DNA of 25,648 nt, from the IMG/VR virus record IMGVR_UViG_3300025362_000033, positions 1 to 25,648 of that record; one strand, written 5' to 3'. Position numbers and translations under genes: made by a program. This stretch comes from a virus. The notes beneath the pieces were generated by a model that saw nothing but the letters and a program-made list of their open reading frames with translations, ran no database searches and had not been told where the DNA came from. How positions within the stretch are numbered: position 1 is the stretch's first letter; each line of letters begins with the position of its first letter. Below, piece by piece: positions 6,524 to 13,980 of the stretch.

Positions 6524-6699
6524 TTACATTCTGTCTTTCAGTCTAGTAATAGCGGCAGTTAATTCTGCTAAGAAAGTATCATAAACATAAACACGTTTAC
6601 CATCTTTCATAACCATTGCAGAATAAGCGTCCTGAATATCCTGATAATCAGCAAGCTTAATAGCATTGGTAATATCAGTTCCACGAGTTCTAAGCTCAT
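6524..6699 (-). pseudogene. Small gene frameshifted just after its start codon
   Basis: An AGGGA site and ATG at 6699 are in the right place, but that frame gives only 30 hydrophobic residues. Shifted by one base, the frame is open from 6700 to the TAA at 6524 and reads as a normal protein: LRTRGTDITNAIKLADYQ, then MVMKDGKRVYVYDTFLAEL and a C-terminal ITRLKDRM. That frame has no start before its internal Met. Adding one base within codon 2 would restore an approximately 58-residue gene. The KRVYVYD...AAITRLK end resembles the end of the secreted 244-residue protein (KREYVYEDMRATIIDLLK). It is probably a decayed or misassembled small gene; a frameshift-dependent start is less likely. Confidence 0.6.
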
Positions 6700-6713
6700 G
6701 TTAAATCCCTTTA

Positions 6714-6766
6714 TTAATGTGTTCTATGGAGCATACCATTTCTGATACGCTCTAAGAATACATTAA
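6714..6766 (-). other. Long imperfect intercistronic hairpin
   Basis: Immediately after the stop of the secreted 244-residue gene, the transcript can fold into a 53-nt hairpin. Its parts are TTAATGT/ACATTAA at the base, TTCT/AGAA, then a 9-bp stem GAGCGTATC/GGTATGCTC (two G-U pairs) closed by the loop AGAAAT. No U-tract follows; the next gene's ribosome-binding site begins directly after it. This fits an RNA-stability or processing element better than an intrinsic terminator. Confidence 0.6.
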
Positions 6767-7501
6767 TTACAGGTCTTTAAGCAAGTCTATAATAGTTGCT
6801 CTCATATCTTCGTAAACATATTCACGCTTAGTAACACCATCAACAGTAGTTTTGACTGTTTTGGCATACTTACGTTTTAGTTTCTTGAGCATTTTCTTAT
6901 AATCCACTTCCGAAACTTCTGCTTCATCTAAGTCAATATCAGTAAGAATATTGAATATTCTATTAGCTTGAGCAACAGATAAACGTTTAGCAAGTAACAG
7001 GCTAACGCAAGTATTGTATTTTAGTGGTACATCAGATAGCTTTCCAATGTACATTATTTTGCAGCTAGCAGAACCTAATTTAACAGCTTTTGTATAATCA
7101 CCAACTCTACCGTAGCACCAACCAATATAGTTTTTTACAGCAGGAATAGTTATGTTTGCTTCAGCCAAAGCTAAAGATTCTTTAGTAAGTCCACTGTTGA
7201 AATAGTTATATACTTTCGCAAAAACTACTTCATCAGCAGTCAGTTTATTCTCTACCGCCAATTCTGCAATACGAGCGTCTATTGCAGGGACCGTTTTTTC
7301 CAGTTGACCTAATTTGCTCTCCCACTGAACAATTACCCGCACTTTTCTAGCCATCTTGATTGCTGGACTTGTTACAGTTTTCCAGTAAGCTAAAAAGCCT
7401 TCTGGGTTAGTCTTGTAATCAGGCATATCAGCCACTTTGTATTCAACTGCGAAACTTGCGATAGCCATTACAGCTAACAACATTGTGAGTAAGAATTTCA
7501 T
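6767..7501 (-). CDS. Secreted protein with helical repeat-like body (244 aa)
   Basis: ATG at 7501 is chosen because a GGAG site sits 6 bases upstream and the first residues form a clean signal peptide: MKFLLTMLLAVMAIASFA, with an A-x-A cleavage site near residue 18. The mature part is mostly alpha-helical. It includes paired helices around residues 75-140 (ADEVVFAKVYNYFNSGLTKE, ALAEANITIPAVKNYIGWCY, RVGDYTKAVKLG) that look like TPR/Sel1-type repeats. The C-terminus KREYVYEDMRATIIDLLK recurs in degraded form in the next gene. It overlaps the end of the 467-residue gene's signals and is probably co-expressed with it. Role unknown; export implies action in the periplasm or at the surface. Confidence 0.78.
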   Translation of the reverse strand: MKFLLTMLLAVMAIASFAVEYKVADMPDYKTNPEGFLAYWKTVTSPAIKMARKVRVIVQWESKLGQLEKTVPAIDARIAELAVENKLTADEVVFAKVYNYFNSGLTKESLALAEANITIPAVKNYIGWCYGRVGDYTKAVKLGSASCKIMYIGKLSDVPLKYNTCVSLLLAKRLSVAQANRIFNILTDIDLDEAEVSEVDYKKMLKKLKRKYAKTVKTTVDGVTKREYVYEDMRATIIDLLKDL

Positions 7502-7502
7502 C

Positions 7503-8906
7503 TTATTCTCCATTTGTGACATGCCACTCGGATTGAGCAACGTTGTCGGTTATGTTAGGGGGGTAGTTGCCATCACTACCATCACCTGATAAAGTTATTG
7601 TGCCAGCGAATCCAGCACTAATAAACCTTTTTTCTATTCTTGCAATAATACTTCTGTTCTCCTGTTTGGTTTTGTTAGTATTGTATCTGCTCATGTAATA
7701 AGGTTTCTCACCTACTACAACATTTATTAAAGGTAAAGCAGTCTTCTTACGGACAAACCGCATTACACCTTTAGCATAACTATTGCCAACTCCACAATTT
7801 ACTGTAATCACTCCTGACATGTTGGCAGGGATATTATAAGCTACATCACCATGCTTTCTTGTTTCAGAGTTATAGTCAAAGTAAACTTCACCAAATAGCA
7901 ATATCTTTTTATTACCCTTACGGACTTGCTGTAAAGTATAGTTCGTCCAGCCTTTTTCGGGCTGGAATAAATGTCTGCTACTTCTACGCCAACCTAATAC
8001 AAAACCATCACAAACTTTTGCAAGTTCTTGTAAACGTTTACCATACATTTTAGTTGGTAGATAAATCGGTGTGCTAGTGCTTTCTTTACCCCCAAAAGTA
8101 AACCAAACTTTATATCCAAGCTTCTTAGCTATCTTAATTCTTCTTATCAGCGGATTAGTTCCACCACCTCTCCAGCAAGCCAATACAGCGTTATAACCCA
8201 TCTTCTTAAAATACTTTAACTCGGCTCTAAGGTTTTGCTTATTACCCTCTTTCCGTATCTCAGCAAGCATCTTTAACTTAGTGTCTGTGAATGGTCTGTA
8301 TTTAATGGTCTTAAACTTCTTCTTATTAAACGCTTTCCATTTCTTGAACATACCTCTATTCTTTTTGCGGAAACCTTTATCACCTGTCTTAGTGTAACGG
8401 TCTTTGATAAAAGAGGTGCTGGATTTGAACGCCATGTATTCATCAAGTGATGGCTCAAGAATCTTAGCTGTTCTTATTCTCTTTGTTTTCATCATTACTG
8501 TGTTGACCGTATTCGTTCTAGCCATCAAAGCCTTGATAACATCAGCTTCGGTCACTACCGTATTACCTGTTCCTAACCCTAGCGAATCTAAGCTAATAGT
8601 GTTTGTACCGATAAGAATAGAGTTGATATAATTAGTATCAATAGTTGAAGTACCAAGACTGCTAGTACCAATAGTTGAAGTACCAATCATCTGATTATCC
8701 ATTGTGAGCGTTGCGATATCTTCAGCTGTAAGAAAAACGTTCTCTATCATAGTTGGATGAACTATCTCAGCAAGTACTAGTGTAGGTAGAACAAACACTA
8801 CTTCGTTTTCTGCATCCATTGCATCAAGTTCTGCTTGTGTCGGCAAATCTTCCTGCGCAAATAAACCTAAGCTACACACCATTAAAATTAAAAATAAGTA
8901 TTTCAT
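7503..8906 (-). CDS. Secreted protein with beta-repeat N-terminus and TIM-barrel-like (glycoside-hydrolase-like) C-terminal half (467 aa)
   Basis: The start at 8906 has a very strong AGGAGG site and opens a signal peptide, MKYLFLILMVCSLGLFA. Residues about 80-125 are a Gly/Thr/Ser/Ile repeat (MIGTSTIGTSSLGTSTI and on to SLDSLGLGTG) likely to form a beta-helical or fibrous stalk. Residues 125-200 are basic and helical. From about 210 the pattern of alternating strands and helices looks like a TIM barrel: ELKYFKKMGYNAVLACWRGG, AKKLGYKVWFTFGGKE, ELAKVCDGFVLGWRR, KKILLFGEVYFDY, and a C-terminal AGFAGTITLSGDGSDG. This resembles glycoside hydrolases, but catalytic acids cannot be assigned by eye. 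It could trim surface glycans. A fragment of it recurs at 3797-4012. Confidence 0.78.
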   Translation of the reverse strand: MKYLFLILMVCSLGLFAQEDLPTQAELDAMDAENEVVFVLPTLVLAEIVHPTMIENVFLTAEDIATLTMDNQMIGTSTIGTSSLGTSTIDTNYINSILIGTNTISLDSLGLGTGNTVVTEADVIKALMARTNTVNTVMMKTKRIRTAKILEPSLDEYMAFKSSTSFIKDRYTKTGDKGFRKKNRGMFKKWKAFNKKKFKTIKYRPFTDTKLKMLAEIRKEGNKQNLRAELKYFKKMGYNAVLACWRGGGTNPLIRRIKIAKKLGYKVWFTFGGKESTSTPIYLPTKMYGKRLQELAKVCDGFVLGWRRSSRHLFQPEKGWTNYTLQQVRKGNKKILLFGEVYFDYNSETRKHGDVAYNIPANMSGVITVNCGVGNSYAKGVMRFVRKKTALPLINVVVGEKPYYMSRYNTNKTKQENRSIIARIEKRFISAGFAGTITLSGDGSDGNYPPNITDNVAQSEWHVTNGE

Positions 8907-8907
8907 G

Positions 8908-9507
8908 TTATACCGCCTCCTTGTATTGCCATTTATAACCGCCTGCTGAGTTTGCTTTTCCTTTACAACATTTTGCAATATTACTGTGGTCAATAAGTAT
9001 TTCTCTTTCTGCGTGTTTTGACGAATAAAAGTCCTTTATAAACTCCCCACTCAGGGTAAGTTGACAAACCGCTTTAGATAGTTTATTATTTACACCATTA
9101 ATTGCATCATCGTGTCCTTTTTTATTATTTTCCTTAAACGTCATAAGCTGTATATTTTCTAAAGTATACCCAACATAATCATCTATTCTATCAACACTTG
9201 GCACTAACCATAAATCAAAATTACTATCTTGCCACGCTTTGAAGAGTTCATGGAATAATGTTTGTGAACATAACCATTCTTTTAATTCCAACTTAGTATA
9301 TAGAGGCAGTGCCATGTTTCTATGTAAACTGTTTTCTTTTTGTGATTTATATATCTTAGTTACAAAACCATCTATGCTATGAGCATATTCTTTATAATAA
9401 ATACTATAACATTGTTTACACTGATTTGTGCATCCACCTTTGTGACACTTACTTTTATTAAAATTACTAAAAGATAGTATCTTACCACATGTTCTACATT
9501 TTTTCAT
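8908..9507 (-). CDS. HNH-family homing endonuclease with NUMOD-like C-terminus (199 aa)
   Basis: ATG at 9507 follows AAAGGAA; the longer open frame upstream overlaps the 173-residue gene and has no ribosome-binding site. The N-terminus is a zinc finger: C-R-T-C near residues 4-7 and CTNQCKQC at about 26-33. The nuclease core is P-S-V-D-R-I-D, then YVGYTLENIQLMTFKENNKK at about 113-132, matching the 'VDRID...GY...N......N..K' pattern of HNH homing enzymes. The C-terminal 50 residues (AVCQLTLSGEFIKDFYSSKH, then AKCCKGKANSAGGYKWQY) are a NUMOD1-type DNA-binding module. It lies between two secreted-protein genes and runs with them, as expected of a free-standing homing gene that has settled in an operon. 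Confidence 0.9.
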   Translation of the reverse strand: MKKCRTCGKILSFSNFNKSKCHKGGCTNQCKQCYSIYYKEYAHSIDGFVTKIYKSQKENSLHRNMALPLYTKLELKEWLCSQTLFHELFKAWQDSNFDLWLVPSVDRIDDYVGYTLENIQLMTFKENNKKGHDDAINGVNNKLSKAVCQLTLSGEFIKDFYSSKHAEREILIDHSNIAKCCKGKANSAGGYKWQYKEAV

Positions 9508-9524
9508 TTTTAAAATTCCTTTAT

Positions 9525-10046
9525 TTAGCGTCGTACTGTTCCGACAGTCATACTGAAACACCACTGGTCTCTCCAGCCGTTTGTTCCCTCAGCAGTTGTA
9601 TCAACATCTATTTGGGCATTGACCGTAGTTGCATCTGTTACTTGTAGTCTTACTAATAGCACGTCTCCCGTGGCTACGCCAGCAGGATTAAAGTTATATC
9701 TTCCAAATAATGGAATCGGTTTACTGTAATCAAGAACCCAAGTAAAGTTCTCTAAATTATTTACTGTTTTCCAAGTTGTTCCACTTGCGTATTTCCATTG
9801 TAACAAAGCCATCTGAATAGGTGTTCCGTTTGTAACACTCGGAACAGCTTTAATTAGAATAGTACATGGAACATTTTGTGTACCAGCTTCGGGAGCAGAT
9901 ACAGTTGGAAACGTTCCAAAGGTTGGTGTGATGTCTGTATCATTTACTCTTGTAAAGTAAACCACCTGCCAATCTGTGGCTGTAAACCAACAAGCACTTG
10001 CTATGATGGTTACTGTTAACAGTAATGCTGTTAATAGTTTTTTCAT
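9525..10046 (-). CDS. Secreted beta-rich protein downstream of the fibre (173 aa)
   Basis: It begins at the fibre's stop (TAATG overlap) and opens with a signal peptide, MKKLLTALLLTVTIIASA, followed by CW; the A-S-A/C end could serve signal peptidase I or, less well, form a lipobox. The mature domain is beta-rich with many Thr, Val and Trp (TDWQVVYFTRVNDTDITP, WKYASGTTWKTVNNLENF, DVLLVRLQVTDATT) and resembles an immunoglobulin-like or carbohydrate-binding fold, though no family is clear. Coupling to the fibre suggests a fibre-linked role such as surface modification or superinfection control, but this is inference. Confidence 0.75.
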   Translation of the reverse strand: MKKLLTALLLTVTIIASACWFTATDWQVVYFTRVNDTDITPTFGTFPTVSAPEAGTQNVPCTILIKAVPSVTNGTPIQMALLQWKYASGTTWKTVNNLENFTWVLDYSKPIPLFGRYNFNPAGVATGDVLLVRLQVTDATTVNAQIDVDTTAEGTNGWRDQWCFSMTVGTVRR

Positions 10047-10759
10047 TATTCAATCCCCATTTTGGTTTTATCTACCATTATTACACCACCTATATTTCTA
10101 AGTGTGATAATATATTTTCCTGTTTCGCCAGCACCTATTAGCTCAGTTGCTTTAGGTGTTACGGTTGTAGCATTAGCATTATCAACCTCTATTTCAAGCA
10201 TATCACCCTTTCCGCTATTTGACATAGTAATACTTGTTATGGGCGTTCCAGAAACCGTTGCCATGGTCTGATAATTACCCCTTGAGAAATCAAGGCTGAC
10301 TGCCCCGCTTTCTGCACCCTCGTCATATTCAACAGAGCTGTGCTTGTGATATGCGCTTGCATCTGTATTACTGCTTTTGGTTAATGCCGCAACAGCAACA
10401 GGCGTAATGTCCGGGATATGCAAAGGGAAGTTTGGATAAGTTCCAGCATACCAGTCTGATAATGCTTTCCAGGTACCATCTAAATAAAGCGTTCTAATGC
10501 GGGTATAATATATAGTCCCCGCAACGGCAGTCTGTAATGCAAATCGAATCTTATTGCCGTAATAAGCAAGCACAGCGCCACCAGCGGGCATTGCTACCCA
10601 ATCAGTTCCATCAAACAATTCTATATTCGTTTGCGAACTCGAGCTGTTGAATGTTTCGATAGAGGTATCGTAGGTTGCATCTGAATATATCTGTAGTTCA
10701 AAATGTAAGGCAAGTTCGCTATTATTGTTCGGGATATTTGCTTCAATATACATTGCTTG
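10046..10759. repeat. Duplicated fibre C-terminal module, copy A
   Basis: This is the partner of 4042-4760, in the same orientation. The most conserved parts are the final 140 bases of coding sequence and the block encoding YYGNKIRFALQTAVAGT. In this copy the module is followed by an intact secreted-protein gene, while in the other copy only the first codons of such a gene remain. Confidence 0.88.
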
Positions 10760-12040
10760 AGCATCGGCACCGAGTTTTTTTCTAACGACAGCCGCATTTG
10801 TAATATATGGAACTCCGCTTGAATCCACCTCCAATGCTCCGGCTTCGGCAGTTGTATTTAAAACTGCGCCCGGAAGTGTGAATTTTAAAGGAGAAGTTCC
10901 TGCGGTTGCAGTTCCTAGTGATAGCACAACACCACGAAAAAAATCAAAATTTGTTGTATTAAAATGAGCTAGAGTATTAACTCCTTTTATAATAGTAAAT
11001 CCTTTATCTGTAACATTTGATAAAGACACAGAAGTTGTAGATGTATTTGTTATAGCTATTTCTGATTGAAACAGGAGCCTTGAACCCTCGAAAAAACCAG
11101 TGCCGTAAGTACCGCCAGTAACATAAATACTTTCATTAACTGACAGCGGTCTAGTTGAAACAGCAGCCCTGCCAATCCCAACAGCTCCATTAGTTGTGTC
11201 AATAGTAATAACAGGAGTCGTGCCATCGGCTTTTGTAATCTGAATTGCACTCGTTGAATCGGCGGATGGTTTGATTATTGGAGTTGTGATTGAAGTGCTA
11301 AAAACAAAATCACCACCAGCAAAAGTAAGATTACCAGATGAATGAGTTATTGTAATATCTGAAGTAGATGCCGCTGTTGAGAAGTCTATTACTGCCTCGT
11401 TTCCTAAATATAAATCCGACCAGGGTATCGCAGAAGTCCCAAGCGAATCTGTATTATAAGTATCAGAAACTAGGCTTTCGTTTATTGCTACAGAAGCCAA
11501 ATTATCTAAAGCTGGAGCGGTAAAATTTAAAAGCGACTTAACCGTTGATACACTTAACACTTCAGGAACACCAACACCAGCCGTATTTCGTCCAATAAAA
11601 CTAGCTGTCGCCATGTCATTCATTTTTGCCAACGTAACTTTCTTATCAACTATCGTCAAAGCACCAGCTCCGGTTACATCTCCGGTATGAGTGGCGTTTG
11701 TAAATTTGGCAGAATTCGCAACCACCGCTAAATTTGCAGACACACGAGATTCTGTATAATATAAATTAGTGCTTTCCTCAATATCAGCCGTAACTAAAAC
11801 AACAATGCCAGTATCACCATTAACTGAATCAACAGCACCTTTCGTATCTGTATCTACCCAAGCTGAACTATCTCCATCCCAAACCCACCATGTATCTGTA
11901 TCATAATTAAATACAAACCAACCAAGTTCTCCAGTTGGATACGCAATGTTTATTGCGGCTTCATTTGCATATTTACCTTTGTCATATAAATCAACATCGG
12001 ATGCTCTTAGTTTTTTTAGAAATGGATCATATTTTGGCAT
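10046..12040 (-). CDS. Long tail fibre protein (664 aa)
   Basis: An AAGGAAT site precedes ATG at 12040. Residues 1-75 look like a virion-attachment segment (GELGWFVFNYDTDTWWVWDG). Residues 75-180 have the typical fibre module VNGDTGIVVL..ADI.E..NLYYTESRV and FIGRNTAGVGVPEVLS. The middle is a Ser/Thr/Ala-rich shaft, with a further motif 'ADGTTPVITIDTTNGAVGIG' at about 260-280. The last 240 residues form the receptor-side module shared with the 304-residue protein. There is no visible peptidase-type intramolecular chaperone. Long length, low charge and repetition mark it as a trimeric fibre that binds the host surface. Confidence 0.88.
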   Translation of the reverse strand: MPKYDPFLKKLRASDVDLYDKGKYANEAAINIAYPTGELGWFVFNYDTDTWWVWDGDSSAWVDTDTKGAVDSVNGDTGIVVLVTADIEESTNLYYTESRVSANLAVVANSAKFTNATHTGDVTGAGALTIVDKKVTLAKMNDMATASFIGRNTAGVGVPEVLSVSTVKSLLNFTAPALDNLASVAINESLVSDTYNTDSLGTSAIPWSDLYLGNEAVIDFSTAASTSDITITHSSGNLTFAGGDFVFSTSITTPIIKPSADSTSAIQITKADGTTPVITIDTTNGAVGIGRAAVSTRPLSVNESIYVTGGTYGTGFFEGSRLLFQSEIAITNTSTTSVSLSNVTDKGFTIIKGVNTLAHFNTTNFDFFRGVVLSLGTATAGTSPLKFTLPGAVLNTTAEAGALEVDSSGVPYITNAAVVRKKLGADAQAMYIEANIPNNNSELALHFELQIYSDATYDTSIETFNSSSSQTNIELFDGTDWVAMPAGGAVLAYYGNKIRFALQTAVAGTIYYTRIRTLYLDGTWKALSDWYAGTYPNFPLHIPDITPVAVAALTKSSNTDASAYHKHSSVEYDEGAESGAVSLDFSRGNYQTMATVSGTPITSITMSNSGKGDMLEIEVDNANATTVTPKATELIGAGETGKYIITLRNIGGVIMVDKTKMGIE

Positions 12041-12056
12041 TGGGTAATTCCTTAAT

Positions 12057-12710
12057 TTATTTTTTTATTAGTGTTGTGTATGTCCCCGTTATCGGTACAT
12101 TGGCAACAGGAAAGTATACCGATATATTATTTGCGTCTATAGCATCATTAGCTAAAGAAACTCCTTCACCATTATTATCCCTGATAGAAATAGAAACATT
12201 TGAACTATTTAAACTGTGGGTTATTGTAAGAACATTATCAGCCCAGACAAATCCAGTTGAATCTGCTGAAGTAAAGCTTCCGGTGAATGGAGCTAGATCA
12301 GCGACAGTTAATTCTAACGAATCTAAATCACCACTTATAGTTAATGTATCTAATTCGAGAGAATCTAAATCACCACTAACTGTATCTAATCTTGTACTCA
12401 AATCAACAAAGTCCATTGATTCTGTTTCAGAAGATTTAACCCAAGCACTATTAACTAGAACATAAGTAGCTGAACCAGAATCAACCGTAACATCATCTGT
12501 GGCATCAACAACAAAAGCAGTTAGATAACTTGAATCAAGAGCATCTCTAGCAGTAATATCATCAACCACAGCAAAGGTATCATTGCTTACAATTTCTTCA
12601 CCATCGACATATAGAACTCCACCAGAGACAGTTAAATCATTTAAGCCTCTAGCTTTAGCTATTGCTAATTCTATTTGTGCTCCTGTATAAACCGAGCGAA
12701 ATTTTCCCAT
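12057..12710 (-). CDS. Virion or fibre-associated protein with internal repeats (217 aa)
   Basis: The N-terminus (FRSVYTGAQIELAIAKAR) is of a type found at the start of many phage fibre and baseplate-linked proteins. The middle is a Ser/Asp/Leu repeat: SGDLDSLEL occurs twice about 16 residues apart (roughly 112-138), suggesting a trimeric coiled or beta stalk. The C-terminus, with NVSISIRDNNGEGVSLA and a final VPITGTYTTLIKK strand, resembles small beta domains that cap phage structural proteins. It lies between the gp15-like gene and the long fibre with short gaps, so it is probably a fibre connector. Confidence 0.78.
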   Translation of the reverse strand: MGKFRSVYTGAQIELAIAKARGLNDLTVSGGVLYVDGEEIVSNDTFAVVDDITARDALDSSYLTAFVVDATDDVTVDSGSATYVLVNSAWVKSSETESMDFVDLSTRLDTVSGDLDSLELDTLTISGDLDSLELTVADLAPFTGSFTSADSTGFVWADNVLTITHSLNSSNVSISIRDNNGEGVSLANDAIDANNISVYFPVANVPITGTYTTLIKK

Positions 12711-12726
12711 AATTTATATCCTAATT

Positions 12727-13623
12727 TTAAGTTCCATCGTAAGTTACGTCAAACAGAGTATGATCTACCACGAAAAAATCTTCTTGACCATTGGCATAAT
12801 AACCATCATACGCATATCCACTAGCCTCACCAGAAGCTTCAGAATCATAAGCGATAGTTTCATACTCATATCCAGTATAACCGCTAACTACATTATCTTT
12901 ATAAGTATTTATATCAATAGACTTCGGAACTGCATAGAAGTTACTTTGTCCAAATCCACCATCATTGACATCAAATAATTCATCACCACTTAAATTTATA
13001 TTTGTTATTGTGGTATCACTTCCAGAGTCAGCAGTTATTCCAGCAAAGATATAAGTCTTAAAAGTAAAAGTTGTTGTCATCTGCCAGAGTTCAGCATCGC
13101 CTTTTCCAATATCAGTTGGATTCTGTATCTGAACATTTCCATTCCACAGTAGTTGACTCTTGATAGTTTGATCAGAATATTTCGGATGTTTCCAAGTTAC
13201 ATAAACAGATGGAGTAAAGAACGGAATGAAGTTTGTCATTATCTGATCTAAGTCAGCTTGATACTTTGCTATAGCCGATACTTCAAATTCTATATTTATT
13301 GGAACCCCTCTTCTCTTCTGGTGATCAATTGTTCCAGAACCAGTTAGTTTTAAGAAGTCATATAAACTATGCATCCTAGAACTATCAATAGCGAATCCCT
13401 CTTTAGAAACAGCTATCACAGGCGGCTTAAGTGTCTGGTTTGGATTCTCTAAGAACTTTAACAATCGACTTCTGTTACCATTAACAGTAGGAACTTCGAT
13501 AGCAGTAATCTGTTCTCTATGTCCATCGTATCTTCCGATGACCACGTTACTAAAACATCGTTGTACTAGAGCTTGAGCTATTTTAAACTCAAATGAATTT
13601 GATCTATATTTAATGTCAATCAC
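12727..13623 (-). CDS. T4 gp15-like tail sheath stabiliser / tail completion protein (298 aa)
   Basis: Compared from memory with T4 gp15 (272 aa), the layout agrees: a short N-terminal strand with FKIAQALVQRCFSNVVIGR (T4 has 'LMGDLFSNIQIKR'), a VP strand at about 43 followed by basic residues, then the conserved core INIEFEVSAIAKYQADLDQI with NFIPFFTP (T4: 'YELSIFTRYEDDMFQIVEQILPYFQP'), and a terminal strand block. In T4 this protein caps the tail tube and sheath and joins tail to head. The last 90 residues here are Asp/Gly/Tyr-rich and differ from T4. It leads the minus-strand structural block, with a late-like box 30 bases upstream. Confidence 0.75.
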   Translation of the reverse strand: MIDIKYRSNSFEFKIAQALVQRCFSNVVIGRYDGHREQITAIEVPTVNGNRSRLLKFLENPNQTLKPPVIAVSKEGFAIDSSRMHSLYDFLKLTGSGTIDHQKRRGVPINIEFEVSAIAKYQADLDQIMTNFIPFFTPSVYVTWKHPKYSDQTIKSQLLWNGNVQIQNPTDIGKGDAELWQMTTTFTFKTYIFAGITADSGSDTTITNINLSGDELFDVNDGGFGQSNFYAVPKSIDINTYKDNVVSGYTGYEYETIAYDSEASGEASGYAYDGYYANGQEDFFVVDHTLFDVTYDGT

Positions 13624-13652
13624 CTGTTAAAATTAAAAGTTTTGCTTTATTT

Positions 13653-13660
13653 TATTTATA
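13653..13660 (-). promoter_or_regulatory. T4-late-like promoter box for the structural block
   Basis: The minus strand reads TATAAATA in the divergent intergenic region, 29 bases before the gp15-like ATG. Of all the octamers in the window this has the best placement, at the head of a tail gene cluster. Confidence 0.5.
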
Positions 13661-13665
13661 AAAGT

Positions 13666-13693
13666 TTGCTTATTTATTTTTACACACTATAAT
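13666..13693 (+). promoter_or_regulatory. Sigma-70-like promoter, divergent from the structural block
   Basis: TTGCTT at 13666-13671, a 16-base spacer and a perfect TATAAT at 13688-13693 lie 40 bases ahead of the 64-residue gene. It lacks the TTGACTTTTC core of the six-copy family, so it may be controlled differently. Confidence 0.55.
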
Positions 13694-13733
13694 ATAGAAT
13701 AACTAGATAAATTAAAAATAAGAAAATAAAATT

Positions 13734-13928
13734 ATGAATGATAGTTATTTTCAATTATATTGTGATGGTGTGGATAAAGCTAAAGAAAATAGACAAGCTC
13801 TTGTTGATTTGTTGATACACTTAGACGATAGAAAGACCGAAGAACTTCTAGAATATAACGATTTATCTGAATTAATTCTTGAACTTCGGTGGACTATCAA
13901 CAATAATTATAAACGCAATGTAAAGTAA
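13734..13928 (+). CDS. Small acidic helical protein (64 aa)
   Basis: It is the first gene of the plus-strand group after the divergent promoter. The 64 residues are acidic and helical with leucine-rich segments (ALVDLLIHLDD, ELLEYNDLSELILEL). The ribosome-binding site is weak (AAGAAAATA). Its TAA at 13926-13928 leads straight into a 21-bp palindrome. No family recognised. Confidence 0.65.
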   Translation: MNDSYFQLYCDGVDKAKENRQALVDLLIHLDDRKTEELLEYNDLSELILELRWTINNNYKRNVK

Positions 13929-13948
13929 TGTTCACAATTTGTGAACAT
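13928..13948. promoter_or_regulatory. Perfect 21-bp palindrome, operator-like
   Basis: ATGTTCACAA, a central T, and TTGTGAACAT form a perfect inverted repeat with 10-base arms. It sits in the 52-base gap before the cysteine-rich gene. The odd centre and TTCACAA/TTGTGAA half-sites suit a dimeric repressor; an RNA hairpin is also possible. No U-tract follows, so a terminator is unlikely. Confidence 0.55.
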
Positions 13949-13980
13949 ATGTAAATAATATTAAACATTAAGGAATAATA

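Noticed and set aside
7502-7540. Longer start for the 244-aa protein
   Set aside because: It would bury the signal peptide; the ATG at 7501 has GGAG and gives a clean one.
11935-12465. 176-residue plus-strand frame
   Set aside because: It is antisense to the long fibre and the 217-aa gene, without ribosome-binding site or protein-like features.
12906-12913. TATAAATA on the minus strand inside the gp15-like gene
   Set aside because: It is in mid-gene and far from a good target; the octamer is expected by chance in AT-rich DNA.
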